A stretch of 64,000 nucleotides of DNA from Nocardia paucivorans NBRC 100373 (GCF_000308675.1 NZ_BAGE01000040.1:62001-126000), one strand, 5' to 3'. Counted from the first letter of the stretch, positions 52,922-63,316 are shown. Translations and numbers: made by a program. Notes: generated from the letters alone by a model not told the origin.

Positions 52922-54516
52922 GGATGCGCCTTTCGGGTCGCAAGGGTGCGCAGTAGCCGTGAGCGTCCACGGGTGGGTACGGTTTGCAGTGCATGACCGG
53001 CCGCGCCCCAGCGGGTCAACAGCGTGTTGGCCGCGGCCCACCCGGTGGTGGCGGCGCGCTCCATCAAGGCGACCGGCAGGTCGATACGGATACCGTCGCC
53101 CGCCAGGACAAGACCCGGATCGGGGGTGCGGATACCCGGACGGCGGCCGAAATCGCCCGGTGCGAAACGCGGACAGTCCTGACGCCAGAGGGTGATCGCA
53201 CCGACGATTCTCGCCTGCGTCGTCTCGGGATAGACACGGTGCAAACAGGCCAGCAATCGCGCCCGTAGATCGCTCGGGGGTCGAGCGGGTGTATCGGTGT
53301 GGACCGCGTACGCGTGTAGTTCGACGACGCTTCCACCGTTCCGGCGAGCCCAGCACGCGGCACCGTGATCGTATCGGTCGACAATGCTCACATTGTCCAA
53401 CGGAGCCAGTCCGCCGGTGGCCAGGAAAGCGGGTCGGTCGGCGGCGACGGGACGGTCGAGCCACAACCGGTACACCAGAAACGGCGGTGCGGTCCCCAAG
53501 GCGGTGACGTTCTCCCGCCACCTCCGGTCACCGAGGTCCGGGGATGCGGCGACGATATCGCGTAAGCCGTTGATATCGGTGGCGAGAACGACCGCGTCGA
53601 CGTCCAGGGTGGCGTCGGTGTCGTCCCGTAACCGGAAGCCCGACGGACCGCAGCGTCGGATCTCGGTGATGCGGACACCGGTGTGCACGGCAACAGTTCC
53701 GGGCCGGGTGGGGGTGGGCGCGGCGGTGAGATACTCGCGCACCGGATTCCAGAGCGCGATGTCGAAGTTGTCGTCGGCCACGTCGAAGAGCAGACCCTCG
53801 CTGGAGCCGAGGAAGTAGATGTGGAACATGGCGGCCAATTCCGCGGCCGACATCCGACCGGGAAGAGCGAAAAAGCTCCGGGAGAACACCTCGAAGGCCA
53901 GGTGTTGCGCCGCCGCCGGGAATCGGATGGTGTGTAGGAAGGACTCGGCGTCGAGATGGTCGAGGGCGGAGTAGATCTCGGGGACGGAGACCGCGGCCAG
54001 AGGCGCCGCGGCCCGCGGATCCATACGAACCAGATCACGTAGCCGAAAGGTGGGGCTGCGCAGCGCGAAGGCGAGGGCGTTCCACGGTGGTGTGCGGGGT
54101 AGGCGCCGAAAGCTGTCCCGGTGCCCGTGCGCGTCGAGCAGCGGATAGTCGTTCAACGTCCGCAATCGGCTCAGACCGGGATCACCACGCGACAACAGCT
54201 TGCGCAGGTTGTAGTACTGGCGAAAGAAGGCGTGGAAACCGCGGTTCATGCCGACCGTGGTGCCGTCGGAGAGTCGATCGGTCCAGCCACCGACCCGCCC
54301 GCCGAGAAACCTTTCCCGCTCGACGAGTTCCACGGCCACACCGCGTTCGGCCAACCCGCTCGCCGCGGCCAGCCCGGCAATACCCGCGCCGATCACGGCC
54401 ACCCGGGGCGGGATGCCCGTCGCGGTGAGATCACGCACGCCCGGCGCGGCGGGGTGCAGCACCCTGCGGGGATCGGCCCCGATCCCCGTGAGGTCGTCGA
54501 ACGCCACAGTACTCAC
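52918..54516 (-). CDS. crtU: Carotene desaturase/methyltransferase CrtU (aromatic ring formation)
   Basis: 532 residues. VAVIGAGIAGLAAASGLAER is the FAD motif, ERFLGGRVGGW follows, and MNRGFHAFFRQYYNLRKLL, FEVFSRSFFALPGRMSAAEL and MFHIYFLGSSEGLLFD are hallmarks of CrtU, which converts beta/gamma end groups to aromatic rings (isorenieratene/chlorobactene type). The ATAAT-like C-terminal FAD region is LVLAGDGIRIDLPVALMERA. The GTG at 54516 overlaps the crtB stop (GTGA). The lycopene cyclase and phytoene desaturase needed upstream are not in this window. Confidence 0.87.
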   Translation of the reverse strand: MSTVAFDDLTGIGADPRRVLHPAAPGVRDLTATGIPPRVAVIGAGIAGLAAASGLAERGVAVELVERERFLGGRVGGWTDRLSDGTTVGMNRGFHAFFRQYYNLRKLLSRGDPGLSRLRTLNDYPLLDAHGHRDSFRRLPRTPPWNALAFALRSPTFRLRDLVRMDPRAAAPLAAVSVPEIYSALDHLDAESFLHTIRFPAAAQHLAFEVFSRSFFALPGRMSAAELAAMFHIYFLGSSEGLLFDVADDNFDIALWNPVREYLTAAPTPTRPGTVAVHTGVRITEIRRCGPSGFRLRDDTDATLDVDAVVLATDINGLRDIVAASPDLGDRRWRENVTALGTAPPFLVYRLWLDRPVAADRPAFLATGGLAPLDNVSIVDRYDHGAACWARRNGGSVVELHAYAVHTDTPARPPSDLRARLLACLHRVYPETTQARIVGAITLWRQDCPRFAPGDFGRRPGIRTPDPGLVLAGDGIRIDLPVALMERAATTGWAAANTLLTRWGAAGHALQTVPTRGRSRLLRTLATRKAHP

Positions 54517-55583
54517 CGTCGATCGTCTTCCCGTTGGTACGACAGCCCCCACCTCGAGAGAAATACTTTCGGGCGTTCCCGCCCCGGGGTGTTGCGACGT
54601 GCCCGCCACGCCTGCGCGAGGCCGGTGGCTCCCACCACCACCCGGCGCGGTACGCCCACGCGGGCCCGGTGTAGGAAAACCTCGAAGTCGAGGGCCTCGA
54701 TGCGGTCCAGGATTTCCGAGTAGAGGGTGAGCGCCGCGCGGACACACGGTCGGGAGCGCGGCTCGAGCAGAGCGATACCGCCCTGGGCGTAGGAATAGAT
54801 CTCGCGGGTCAGCGCATGCTGGGCGATGAGGGCCCGGCGGACCCGAAGATCGGTGCGGCGGTGCGCCCGACACCATTGCAGCAGATCACGGTCCACGCCG
54901 TGGGCGGCGAGCTCGTCGGCGGGCAGATATACCCGGTCGCGGACGAGATCCTCATCGATATCGCGCAGGAAGTTCGTCAGTTGGAACGCCTTGCCCAGCG
55001 CCGCCGCATATGGGGCCGCCTCCTCGATCGGCGCCACCGTCCCCAGCACCGGCAGCACCTGCAACCCGATGACCTCCGCCGAGCCGTACACGTAGCGATC
55101 GAGAGCGTGTCGATCGGGATAGTCGGTGACCGTCAGATCCATACGCATCGAGTCCAGGAACGACTCGAACAGGGTGGAGGGTATTCGGTACGCGCGTGCA
55201 GTATGCAGAACGGCAGGCAGCACGACATCACCGGTCGGATCACCGGCGCGGAACCGCTCGGCGAGCATTTCCAACCGCTCCGCGCGTTCGGCACGATCGC
55301 GGGTCGGGTCGATCTCGTCCAGAATATCGTCGACCCGGCGGGCGAAGCCGTAGAGCGCGTGGATCGCGGGACGTTGGTCCGGCGCCAACAATCGAGTGGC
55401 CAGAAAGAACGTCCGTCCGTGGCGGGCGTTGAGTTCTCGACATGCCCGATAGGAGCGACGCAGATGTTCGTCGACGTATTCGTTCTCGGCAAAGGGAGCG
55501 CTGCGGGGCATGGGACTCCTATCGGCCGGTGAGGAGAGTCGGGGCCGGGCCGGCGCGGACCCGTGCGCATGCCACTTCTTCAT
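54513..55583 (-). CDS. crtB: Phytoene synthase
   Basis: 356 residues of the squalene/phytoene synthase family. The two aspartate-rich motifs are DDILDEID and DIDEDLVRDRVYLP, which bind Mg-diphosphate; YGFARRVDD and GKAFQLTNFLRD surround them. The enzyme joins two geranylgeranyl diphosphates to phytoene. The ATG at 55583 follows GGAGG by six bases and is preferred over an upstream GTG. It lies 18 bases after the glycosyltransferase stop. Confidence 0.9.
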   Translation of the reverse strand: MKKWHAHGSAPARPRLSSPADRSPMPRSAPFAENEYVDEHLRRSYRACRELNARHGRTFFLATRLLAPDQRPAIHALYGFARRVDDILDEIDPTRDRAERAERLEMLAERFRAGDPTGDVVLPAVLHTARAYRIPSTLFESFLDSMRMDLTVTDYPDRHALDRYVYGSAEVIGLQVLPVLGTVAPIEEAAPYAAALGKAFQLTNFLRDIDEDLVRDRVYLPADELAAHGVDRDLLQWCRAHRRTDLRVRRALIAQHALTREIYSYAQGGIALLEPRSRPCVRAALTLYSEILDRIEALDFEVFLHRARVGVPRRVVVGATGLAQAWRARRNTPGRERPKVFLSRWGLSYQREDDRR

Positions 55584-55601
55584 CCACTTCCTCCCCCACA
55601 C

Positions 55602-56924
55602 TCACGGGCTCTCCTCGCGTCGAGCAGACAGTGGGTCGTGACGCGGGGTCGAGCGCACCGGATGCGGTCCGGAACGGACGAGTTCGGACAGTGTTCTATC
55701 GATCACCTCGTAGGGGCGGGTGCCGGCGATATCACCGGCGATACACTGCGCGGCGCGTCGATAGGATTGCGTGCCGAGGATCCGATCGACCGCCGCGGCG
55801 ATTTCGGAGGCGGTCGGCCGTGCGGTGCGCAGGTCGATACCGACTCCGAAATGGGCCACACGCGCGGCCACTTCCGGCTTGTCGGCGGTGCCACCGGCCA
55901 CGACGAGCGGCACCCCATGGGACAGCGCCGCATGCACGCCTCCGTAGCCCCCGTTGGTGATCATCACATCGACCGTGGGCAGCAATACCGAATACGAGCA
56001 GAAACCGGATACCCAGGCATTGCTCGGAGGCGGAACGGGCAGTCGCACACCCGGTCCCGTCGTGGCGATCACCTCGAGGTCATCACGATCTGCGAAGGCT
56101 TCGAGAGTGGGCACGATGAGTTCGGTGGGGTCGATATTGTCCCAGGTGCCCTGAGTGACGTGCACTCGAGTCGGGCGACCGGCCACCGGTGGCGCAACCT
56201 CGTCGTTCACCCGCTCCTCGACGGGCAGCGGCCCGGCGAACACCACGTTCTGCGGTAGATCACGGCGCCGATACTCGAAGCTCGGCACGGTGAGCTGAAT
56301 GATGCGGTCGGCCAGCACCGGCCAGTCGGTCAGGAACACCGGGGCGCGAGCGACCCCCACCGACTCCAGAATCGCATTCAGTCGGCCCTGGATGTCACGG
56401 AACAACACCTCGTGCGCGAACCGGTTCATTCTGTGGTAGGAGACCTCCGGCCGCGGCCGCCACCCGGTGCCGAACGGCGGGGTGTCGACACTGGACACCA
56501 TCAGCGGCCCCACCCCGCACACCGACACCATCGGACGGGGACGACCCGCCAGGAGCAAGGGGATCGCGCCGACGAAGGCGAGATCGACCAGAATCGCGTC
56601 GACCGGATCACGCTCGATCTCCCGGCGCAATGCGGTGTACTGCGCGACGAGCGGCGCCAGGAAGATCGACCGCAGCTCGGCCCGACCGATGCGCAGGCGC
56701 CGGAGGATGGTCGAGGATCTGCATGGTGGCGCCGGCGGACGCTCGATCTCCGCCTCGTCCGGGAGCGGCACCACCGCTATCCCCCGGGTGGCGGCGAGAG
56801 CGGTGAACTCACGCCCCGTGAGCAGCCGGACCTCATGTCCGCGTCGAGCCAGATCGGTTGCGATACTCAGCATCGGCAGCACATGTCCCGGTATCGAACC
56901 GGCCGCGAGCAGATATCGGCCCAT
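55602..56924 (-). CDS. MGT-type UDP-glycosyltransferase of the carotenoid cluster
   Basis: 440 residues of GT-B fold. GSIPGHVLPMLSIATDLARR begins the acceptor domain, and TNGGYGGVHAALSHGVPLVV is the donor-binding signature of the UGT/MGT family. Placed directly before crtB and crtU, it probably glycosylates a hydroxylated aromatic carotenoid, as in the hydroxychlorobactene glucosides known from Rhodococcus, but that is inference. The ATG at 56924 starts the fold. It is first in this operon, with about 400 bases of non-coding DNA upstream. Confidence 0.83.
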   Translation of the reverse strand: MGRYLLAAGSIPGHVLPMLSIATDLARRGHEVRLLTGREFTALAATRGIAVVPLPDEAEIERPPAPPCRSSTILRRLRIGRAELRSIFLAPLVAQYTALRREIERDPVDAILVDLAFVGAIPLLLAGRPRPMVSVCGVGPLMVSSVDTPPFGTGWRPRPEVSYHRMNRFAHEVLFRDIQGRLNAILESVGVARAPVFLTDWPVLADRIIQLTVPSFEYRRRDLPQNVVFAGPLPVEERVNDEVAPPVAGRPTRVHVTQGTWDNIDPTELIVPTLEAFADRDDLEVIATTGPGVRLPVPPPSNAWVSGFCSYSVLLPTVDVMITNGGYGGVHAALSHGVPLVVAGGTADKPEVAARVAHFGVGIDLRTARPTASEIAAAVDRILGTQSYRRAAQCIAGDIAGTRPYEVIDRTLSELVRSGPHPVRSTPRHDPLSARREESP

Positions 56925-57332
56925 ACGGGCTGTTTCCTTTCCGGTGCGGTTTCCGAACTGCTGCCAACGGTGCGTTTCGACGATATGGAGTGACCGGCGA
57001 CGGGAGCCGCGGGTCGACGGCTCCCCACCGAGCACTCCCCACCGGTAAACGGAACCGGTCATCCCGCTTCGCTCCGCCACCATCGCCTACTCCGACGGTA
57101 TGGCACGCTTTCCCCTCGTGGACCGCACAGCGCGCGAACAGTTCGGTTGCAACACCGTAAAGCCGGATTTCCGCTACGCACCTCGCGCCGCGCGGGTCTC
57201 ACCGAGTTCGAGAAACCACGACCCGATCTCCGGCCCCTCGACTCTCCTGTGGACGAATCGAGCGGCCGGATCGGCGGAACCCGCGCCTCGAACATCGGCC
57301 GCCGCGGGCCTGACCGGCAATGGCGATTTCGC
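56925..57332. other. Intergenic region upstream of the carotenoid operon
   Basis: About 400 bases without a credible gene. It should contain the promoter of the glycosyltransferase-crtB-crtU unit and the end of the quinone-oxidoreductase-like gene. No clear palindrome or terminator was noticed. Confidence 0.45.
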
Positions 57333-58289
57333 TCACTCCGGGACGATGACGGCTCGGGTGCGCCCCCGGTGCGCCCAGGCCTCGTCGACGCGATCGAGCG
57401 GGTACTCGGTATACGGCGCGTCGAAGGTGCCGTCGGCGAAGCGGGCGAGGATATGGGGTAGTTCGGCGATCATCCGTTCCGGCGAGACCGAGCCCTTACC
57501 ACTGCCGCTGATCCGGATCCGTCGGCTGCGCAACAGTTCCGCGGGCAGTACCGCCTCGGCTCCGGCGAGCGAGCCGATCTGCACGTAGTCGACCATCGCG
57601 TCGTCGTCCGGGCGGGTTTTTCCCAATGCCGTGAAGGCGGCCTCGGCGACGGGTCCCCACACGTAGTCGAGGACGATGGTGGGCTGCACCGCGGTGACAA
57701 CCGCACCGAGGGTGTCCGCCCAGGTATCGGATGCATCCGGTGCGATCGGCACGGTCACCACACCCGGACCGCTCAGCCGCTCCAGCGCGCTGCGGTCCCG
57801 CCCGACCGCGACGACCCGTTTCGCACCGAACGACAATGCCGCCCGCACCGCCAGACCGCCCGATACACCGGTCGCGCCGAGTACCCACACGGTTCCGAGA
57901 TCGCCCGTCTCCCGATATCGGGTGACCAGCGGCATCCAGCCCGACAAAGCCGGATTCACCCCGGCGGCGACCGCGAGCGGATCGGCCCCCGCGGGCACCT
58001 CCACATCGAACGGGGTGACCAGCCGTTCCGCCATGGTTCCCCACGGTGACCGGGCGAAGCCCGTGTAGACCAGCCGCCCGTCACCGGTCAGGGCCACCGC
58101 GTCGATGCCGGGTACGAGCGGATATGCCCCGTCGCTGCCGTAATGGCGACCGGTGGCCATTCCCCGGACCACGTGATGCAGACCCGCGCCCACGAGTCGC
58201 AGCGGTGCGCGACCGGGTTGCGGTTCGGGATCGGGGAAGTCCGCGCAGATGGGTGTGGTGTGTGGGGTTTCGACGACTGCAGCACGCAC
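57333..58289 (-). CDS. Zinc-independent MDR/quinone-oxidoreductase-like protein
   Basis: 318 residues of the medium-chain dehydrogenase fold. WVLGATGVSGGLAVRAALSF is the NADP-binding AxxGxxG segment and AVGRDRSALERL follows the second strand. Catalytic zinc ligands of alcohol dehydrogenases are absent. The GTG at 58289 follows GGAG by six bases. A strong inverted repeat separates it from a divergent TetR gene, so it is probably induced by that regulator's ligand. Confidence 0.83.
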   Translation of the reverse strand: MRAAVVETPHTTPICADFPDPEPQPGRAPLRLVGAGLHHVVRGMATGRHYGSDGAYPLVPGIDAVALTGDGRLVYTGFARSPWGTMAERLVTPFDVEVPAGADPLAVAAGVNPALSGWMPLVTRYRETGDLGTVWVLGATGVSGGLAVRAALSFGAKRVVAVGRDRSALERLSGPGVVTVPIAPDASDTWADTLGAVVTAVQPTIVLDYVWGPVAEAAFTALGKTRPDDDAMVDYVQIGSLAGAEAVLPAELLRSRRIRISGSGKGSVSPERMIAELPHILARFADGTFDAPYTEYPLDRVDEAWAHRGRTRAVIVPE

Positions 58290-58297
58290 GACACTCT

Positions 58298-58350
58298 CCT
58301 TAACTAAGTTAAATTCCGGTGTCGATCAGCGTGCCTGAACTTTGTTAAGG
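58298..58350. promoter_or_regulatory. Paired inverted repeats, TetR operator candidate
   Basis: CCTTAACTAAGTT (58298-58310) and AACTTTGTTAAGG (58338-58350) match as inverted repeats at 12 of 13 positions. The first arm also contains the perfect small palindrome TTAACTAAGTTAA. They lie between the divergent oxidoreductase and TetR starts. Confidence 0.65.
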
Positions 58351-58358
58351 TGTCAACC

Positions 58359-59018
58359 GTGGCCAAGGGAATCACCCGAGAGCAGATCGTGGCGGCGGCT
58401 CTGGAACTACTCGATGAGCAGGGCATGGACGCCCTCACCGTTCGCGCTCTCGCCGCCCGACTCGAGGTGAAGGCCCCCGCCCTGTACTGGCACGTCCGCA
58501 ACAAACAGGAATTGCTCGACGAAATGGCCACATTCGTCATGCGGCGGGTCGTCGACGCCCTCGCGGCGATCCCGCGCGGCGGCTGGCGCGAGGATATGGC
58601 CGCCTATGCCCGTGTCCTACGGTCGGAGTACCTGCGGTATCGGGACGGGGCCCGCATCTTCAGTGGTACGCGCCTCGCCGACCCCGACGTGGTGAAGGCG
58701 AAGGAGCCCTGGCTCGAGCGTCTGACCGCGACCGGCTTCACCCTGGCCACGGCGGACGACGCCCTCGACCTGGTCACCGCCTTCGTGGTCGGGTTCGTCA
58801 TCGAGGAGCAGGAACGCAGCCGGTCGAACGACACCGATCCCGAGCGGTACTCGATCACCGAACGCGCTATCTGGCTCGGCGAGGATGCCGATCTGGTCAA
58901 GGCTGCCGGACGGCTTCGCGACGACGGCGACCGGCGCTTCGAGCGACACCTCGGCATCGTCCTCGACGGACTCGCGAGCCTGCTGCGCCGACAATCCGGA
59001 CCGTCGATCGGACCGTAA
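58359..59018 (+). CDS. TetR-family regulator with TetR_C_1-type domain
   Basis: 219 residues. REQIVAAALELLDEQGMDAL, VRALAARLEVKAPALYWHVR and NKQELLDEM form the helix-turn-helix and match the TetA-repressor subgroup; the C-terminal part (FVVGFVIEEQERSRS) is its ligand domain. The GTG at 58359 is preferred over the in-frame GTG at 58350, which overlaps the operator. It faces the quinone-oxidoreductase-like gene across paired inverted repeats and probably represses it. Confidence 0.88.
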   Translation: MAKGITREQIVAAALELLDEQGMDALTVRALAARLEVKAPALYWHVRNKQELLDEMATFVMRRVVDALAAIPRGGWREDMAAYARVLRSEYLRYRDGARIFSGTRLADPDVVKAKEPWLERLTATGFTLATADDALDLVTAFVVGFVIEEQERSRSNDTDPERYSITERAIWLGEDADLVKAAGRLRDDGDRRFERHLGIVLDGLASLLRRQSGPSIGP

Positions 59019-59035
59019 CGGTTATCAGAAGTGGA

Positions 59036-59511
59036 TCAGCCCTCGGACCCGAAAGCTCCGATACCGGCCGCATCGGCAAGTTCGTGGAAGTCCGAGGGCG
59101 CGCAGACCCGGCCTCCGACCCGAGTGAACTCGTCGAGTCTCGGATAGGTGGAAGAAAAGGATCGCAGAAGATGCCATCGGCGACGATCAGCTGGTCGAAT
59201 TCGGCGTCGCTTTCGATACCGGTGGCGGTGGTGTGGAGACGTAGCCGCCGGCGGCCCACCTGCTCGTCCAGTTCGGCGGCGAGGACGCGGCAGCCCGGCC
59301 GGACCCGTCGGTGCAGATCGAATGTGCGCGCGTAATCGTCCGGATATCGCTGAACCTGTTCGCCACGCGGCATTCCGGATAGCTCGACGGCATCGGGAAT
59401 CCGAGAACACGTAGGCTCCTTTGTTGTTCTGGGTGGTGGTGCCCGGGTATCTGCACGTGCGACTCCACACCCTCCCACATCGGGAGCGGAATCGAAGACG
59501 GTGATGCTCAT
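59036..59511 (-). pseudogene. Remnant of a flavin-containing monooxygenase
   Basis: Fragments of an FMO lie in alternating frames: SITVFDSAPDVGG at the start, RYPGTTTQNNKGAYVFSD in a second frame, GEQVQRYPDDYARTFDLHR and EFDQLIVADGIFCDPFLPPI back in the first, and EFTRVGGRVCAPSDFHELAD in the second. The N-terminal FAD-binding GxGxxG and the whole C-terminal half are missing. This is a degraded fragment about a third of the normal length. Confidence 0.65.
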
Positions 59512-59570
59512 GGGTTCTCCGGCAGAGGAATCAAGACATGGCGAATCGAGCGAGCACGTTGCGCCCGCGC

Positions 59571-60620
59571 TCAGTTCCCGGCACGATCGCGCAGATCGAG
59601 CGCGACGTCGGTGATCATGTCTTCCTGTCCACCGACAAGACCGCGGCGACCGACTTCGACCAGAATGGACCGAGTATCGAGCCCATAGGTTCGCGCCGCG
59701 GTTTCGGCGTGCCGCAGGAAACTCGAGTACACCCCGGCATATCCGAGAGTTAGGGTCTCCCGGTCGACCTGGACCGGACGATCCTGTAGTGGTCGCACCA
59801 GATCATCGGCGGCATCCTGCAGACCGAACAGGTCGCAGGAGTGCTTCCAACCGTACAGGTCCGCGACTGCGACGAACGGCTCGATCGGACAGTTACCCGC
59901 GCCCGCGCCCTGACCGGCCAGTGACGCGTCGACCCGGGTGACCCCCTCCTCGACGGCGGCCACCGAGTTCGCCACGGCAAGCGATAGATTCTGGTGTGCG
60001 TGGATGCCGATCTGGGTGCGCTCGTGGAGTATCTCCCGATAGGCGCGCACGCGTTCCCGTACCCCATCCATGGTCAACCGTCCGCCCGAATCGGTGACAT
60101 ACACGCAGTCGGCACCGTAGGACTCCATGAGTTTCGCCTGACGGGCCAGTTCCGAGGCCGGGGCCATATGCGACATCATCAGGAAGCCGGACACGTCCAT
60201 CCCCAGTTCCTTGGCCGTCGCGATGTGCTGCGCCGCCACATCGGCTTCCGTGCAGTGCGTGGCCACTCGTACCGAACGCACTCCGAGTTCGAAGGCCTGT
60301 TTCAGTTCGCGGACGGTGCCGATTCCGGGTAGGAGCAGCGTGGTCAGTTTCGCCGAACGAATCACCGATGCAGCGGCTTCGAGCCACTCCCAGTCGGTGT
60401 TGCTACCCGGCCCGTAGGTCAGCGACGCTCCGGCCAACCCATCTCCGTGTGATACCTCGATGGCGTCCACACCGGCCCGGTCGAGCGCTTCTGCAACAGC
60501 GGCGACGTTCTTCGGGTCGATACGATGCCGGATCGCGTGCATCCCATCGCGCAATGTCACGTCCTGGATGTAGAGGGGCGCCCCGTCGGCCGCGGTCTCC
60601 CTCGTAACGACCGAGGTCAT
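59571..60620 (-). CDS. 4-hydroxy-2-oxovalerate-type aldolase
   Basis: 349 residues of the HMGL-like TIM-barrel family (DmpG/MhpE/HsaF). [12 protein letters not shown] carries the catalytic [15 protein letters not shown] the metal-binding histidines, and [15 protein letters not shown] the conserved glycine-rich end. It cleaves 4-hydroxy-2-oxoacids to pyruvate and an aldehyde, which is channelled to the partner dehydrogenase. The ATG at 60620 overlaps the dehydrogenase stop (ATGA). Confidence 0.93.
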   Translation of the reverse strand: MTSVVTRETAADGAPLYIQDVTLRDGMHAIRHRIDPKNVAAVAEALDRAGVDAIEVSHGDGLAGASLTYGPGSNTDWEWLEAAASVIRSAKLTTLLLPGIGTVRELKQAFELGVRSVRVATHCTEADVAAQHIATAKELGMDVSGFLMMSHMAPASELARQAKLMESYGADCVYVTDSGGRLTMDGVRERVRAYREILHERTQIGIHAHQNLSLAVANSVAAVEEGVTRVDASLAGQGAGAGNCPIEPFVAVADLYGWKHSCDLFGLQDAADDLVRPLQDRPVQVDRETLTLGYAGVYSSFLRHAETAARTYGLDTRSILVEVGRRGLVGGQEDMITDVALDLRDRAGN

Positions 60621-61546
60621 ATCGATACCTTCGCCTTCTGCTCGGCGATCGACCGGGCCACCCGTAGCGCCGCCGAGGTCATGATGTCCAAATTCCCCGC
60701 ATACGCGGGCAGGTAGTGTGCGGCACCGGTGACCTCGAGAAACACCGATACCTTCCACAACATCCCGGTGTACTCGGTCAGGGTGGCCGCCGGCCCGGTC
60801 AATTCGGTGAACTGCACCTGTTGTTTGAGCCGATAACCGGGCACATAGGCGGCGACCTCGGCAACCATCGACTCGATCGACGCGGTGATCTCCTCCTTGC
60901 GGTCTTCACCGACCAGTGCGAGCACAGTGTCTCGCATGATCATCGGTGGCTCCGCCGGATTCAGGATGATGATCGCCTTACCGCGTCGAGCCCCGCCGAC
61001 CCGTTCGATCGCTCGTGCAGTGGTCTCGGTGAACTCGTCGATATTGGCTCTGGTACCGGGGCCCGCCGATTTCGATGCGATCGAAGCGACGATCTCGGCC
61101 CAATACACCGGCGTCACCCGGGAGATGGCGGCGACGACAGGAATCGTCGCCTGTCCCCCACAGGTCACCATATTGATGTTCGGCGCGGCCCCGTGTTCGT
61201 CCAGATTGACCGCCGGCACCACATAGGGTCCGATCGCCGCGGGGGTGAGATCGATGAGGCGTTTGCCATATGGGCGCAACACCTGCTCGTTGTATTCGTG
61301 GGCCTTGGCCGAGGTCGCATCGAAAACTATCTCGATCTCGTCGAAACGGGGGTGCTCGACCAGCCCGGCCACTCCGTTGGAGATCGCATCGACACCGAGA
61401 CGCCGGGCCCGGGCCAACCCGTCGGAGGCCGGATCGATGCCGACCATGGCCGCGACCTCGAGTTCCGCTGCGGCCAAACGTTTGATTTTGATCAGGAGAT
61501 CGGTACCGATATTTCCCGACCCGATGACCGCGACCGCGCTGCTCAC
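60617..61546 (-). CDS. Acetaldehyde/propionaldehyde dehydrogenase (acylating)
   Basis: 309 residues of the DmpF/MhpF/HsaG family. [19 protein letters not shown] binds [17 protein letters not shown] carries the catalytic cysteine, and [12 protein letters not shown] follows the family pattern. It oxidises the aldehyde from the aldolase to acyl-CoA. The GTG at 61546 overlaps the hydratase stop (GTGA), and its own stop overlaps the aldolase ATG, consistent with a channelled complex. Confidence 0.93.
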   Translation of the reverse strand: MSSAVAVIGSGNIGTDLLIKIKRLAAAELEVAAMVGIDPASDGLARARRLGVDAISNGVAGLVEHPRFDEIEIVFDATSAKAHEYNEQVLRPYGKRLIDLTPAAIGPYVVPAVNLDEHGAAPNINMVTCGGQATIPVVAAISRVTPVYWAEIVASIASKSAGPGTRANIDEFTETTARAIERVGGARRGKAIIILNPAEPPMIMRDTVLALVGEDRKEEITASIESMVAEVAAYVPGYRLKQQVQFTELTGPAATLTEYTGMLWKVSVFLEVTGAAHYLPAYAGNLDIMTSAALRVARSIAEQKAKVSI

Positions 61547-62460
61547 GCCTGCTCTCCCGAAGTGAATGCGGCCGAGATCGAGCCGAGGCCGCTGATCGTG
61601 GCCCGATAGGTTCGGTCGGGAACGACGGCCACCATCGGCCCCAACGCCCCGGACAACACCACCTCTCCTGCCTGCAATGGCGCACCGAATTCGAGAGAGA
61701 TGTTCGCCAACCAGGCCAGAGCGGCCCACGGACTGCCGAGACAGTCCGCACCGGTGCCGGTGGACACCACGACATCCCCCTCGATCATCGTCATCGATAT
61801 CGACGCCAGGTCCGGCAGATCCATCACACGAACCCGCTCGCCCAGGACGTAGAGACCGGACGAGGCATTGTCGGCGATGGTGTCCCCCAGGCTGATATCC
61901 CATCCCTCGACCCGGGAATCCACGATCTCGAGCGCGGGAGAACCGAACTCGACATAATCGCGCACCCGCACCGCGTCGACCGTCGTCTCGATATCGCTGC
62001 CCAGGACGAACGCGACCTCCGCCTCGATCCTCGGCTGCAAGCACCGGCTCACCTCGATCGGTTCCCCGCCCGAGCAGTCCATATCGGCGAACAATGTGCC
62101 GAAGTCCGGTTGATCGACACCCAGTTGCGCCTGCACTGCCGGGGAGGTCAATCCGATCTTGCGCCCGGCCAGTACACGGCCGGCGTCCACGAACTCGGCA
62201 ACGATCCGCGATTGGACCGCGTACGCGGTCCCGATATCGGTGGTACCGATCAGATCGCGTACCGGCGCGCAGGGGACCCGGTGTCGCTCGGCGGCCATCA
62301 GCCTCGACGCCGCGGTGACGATACACCCCGGTATACGGGTCGGGTGGTCGCTCGTTTCTCGCCGTCCGAGTAGCGAAAAATGGTCAACCGTATCAGTGGG
62401 CATCGGATCGACCCTTCCGTCCTTTTCGATCACGGTGGATTCGCTGTGGTACCCGGACAT
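61543..62460 (-). CDS. 2-oxopent-4-enoate hydratase-family protein
   Basis: 305 residues of the FAH/hydratase family (MhpD/XylJ/HsaE). [20 protein letters not shown] is the conserved lysine-containing stretch, [12 protein letters not shown] carries acidic metal ligands, and [12 protein letters not shown] follows. It adds water to 2-hydroxy-2,4-dienoates to give the aldolase substrate. An N-terminal extension of about 45 residues is longer than in typical members. The ATG at 62460 overlaps the hydrolase stop (ATGA). Confidence 0.9.
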   Translation of the reverse strand: MSGYHSESTVIEKDGRVDPMPTDTVDHFSLLGRRETSDHPTRIPGCIVTAASRLMAAERHRVPCAPVRDLIGTTDIGTAYAVQSRIVAEFVDAGRVLAGRKIGLTSPAVQAQLGVDQPDFGTLFADMDCSGGEPIEVSRCLQPRIEAEVAFVLGSDIETTVDAVRVRDYVEFGSPALEIVDSRVEGWDISLGDTIADNASSGLYVLGERVRVMDLPDLASISMTMIEGDVVVSTGTGADCLGSPWAALAWLANISLEFGAPLQAGEVVLSGALGPMVAVVPDRTYRATISGLGSISAAFTSGEQA

Positions 62461-63316
62461 CAGACCTCCTCCTCCGAGCCGGCCGACTCACGGAAGAACT
62501 GGTCGACGAGATAATGGAACCGGGCAGCGTGCTCGATCTGGGTCCAATGCCCGCAATGACCGAATGCGTGCAGTTGGGCTTTCGGAATGGTTCGGAACAT
62601 ACGCAGCGAAGCATCCAGAGGAACGACCCGATCCTCCCGCCCGTGCAGGATGAGGACCTCATGGGGTATCGCCGCCAATTTCTCGTCGGGCACGATCTGA
62701 GCGTCGAGCCAGCGTTGACGCGGCGGCGGGAAGACCTTCTCGAAAGCTTCTTGCGCGCCGGGTCGAATCGTGGCCTGATAACGCAGTTCGGCCAGTTCGT
62801 CGGTGACCAGTGAACGGTCGTAGGCCATGATGTCCATGATTTTCTTCATGTTCTCCACCGAAGGGGTGTAGCCCCATAGCGCGTCGAGCTCATCGGTGAA
62901 TTCGATCGGCACACCCCCCGCGCCCATCAACGCGATCCGGTCGAGCCGGTCCGGATGCTCGGTGGCCAGGTGCAGCGCCAGCCCCCCACCGAACGAATTG
63001 CCGACCACATGGGTCTTTTCGATTCCGAGGCCATCGAGTAGGGCGAGCACCTGATCGATCCAGGTGTCGAAGATGGTGAAGTTCACCGGATCGGGCAGCG
63101 AGGTGTATCCGAACCCGACGAGGTCCGGGGCGATCACCCGAAAGTTCCGCGACAGCACCGGGATCAGGCCGCGCCAGTTCGCCCACGCGGAGACTCCGGC
63201 ACCGGAACCGTGGAGCAGGAGGACGGCTTCCCCTGAACCCACATCGTGATAATTCGTGTCGAACGCGCCCGTTCGCATTCGCGACCCGATTTCCGGGTTG
63301 GTGGTGATGGTGGTCA
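62460..63316 (-). CDS. Meta-cleavage product alpha/beta hydrolase
   Basis: 285 residues of the carbon-carbon hydrolase group (DmpD/BphD/MhpC/HsaD). LLLHGSGAGVSAWANWRGLI is the oxyanion region, VVGNSFGGGLA has Ser108 and FGHCGHWTQIE the catalytic His; the GNSFGGG form is typical of this group. It splits a ring-fission product into a dienoate and an acid. The ATG at 63316 starts a TTITTN tail. It is the first enzyme of the coupled lower-pathway genes. Confidence 0.9.
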
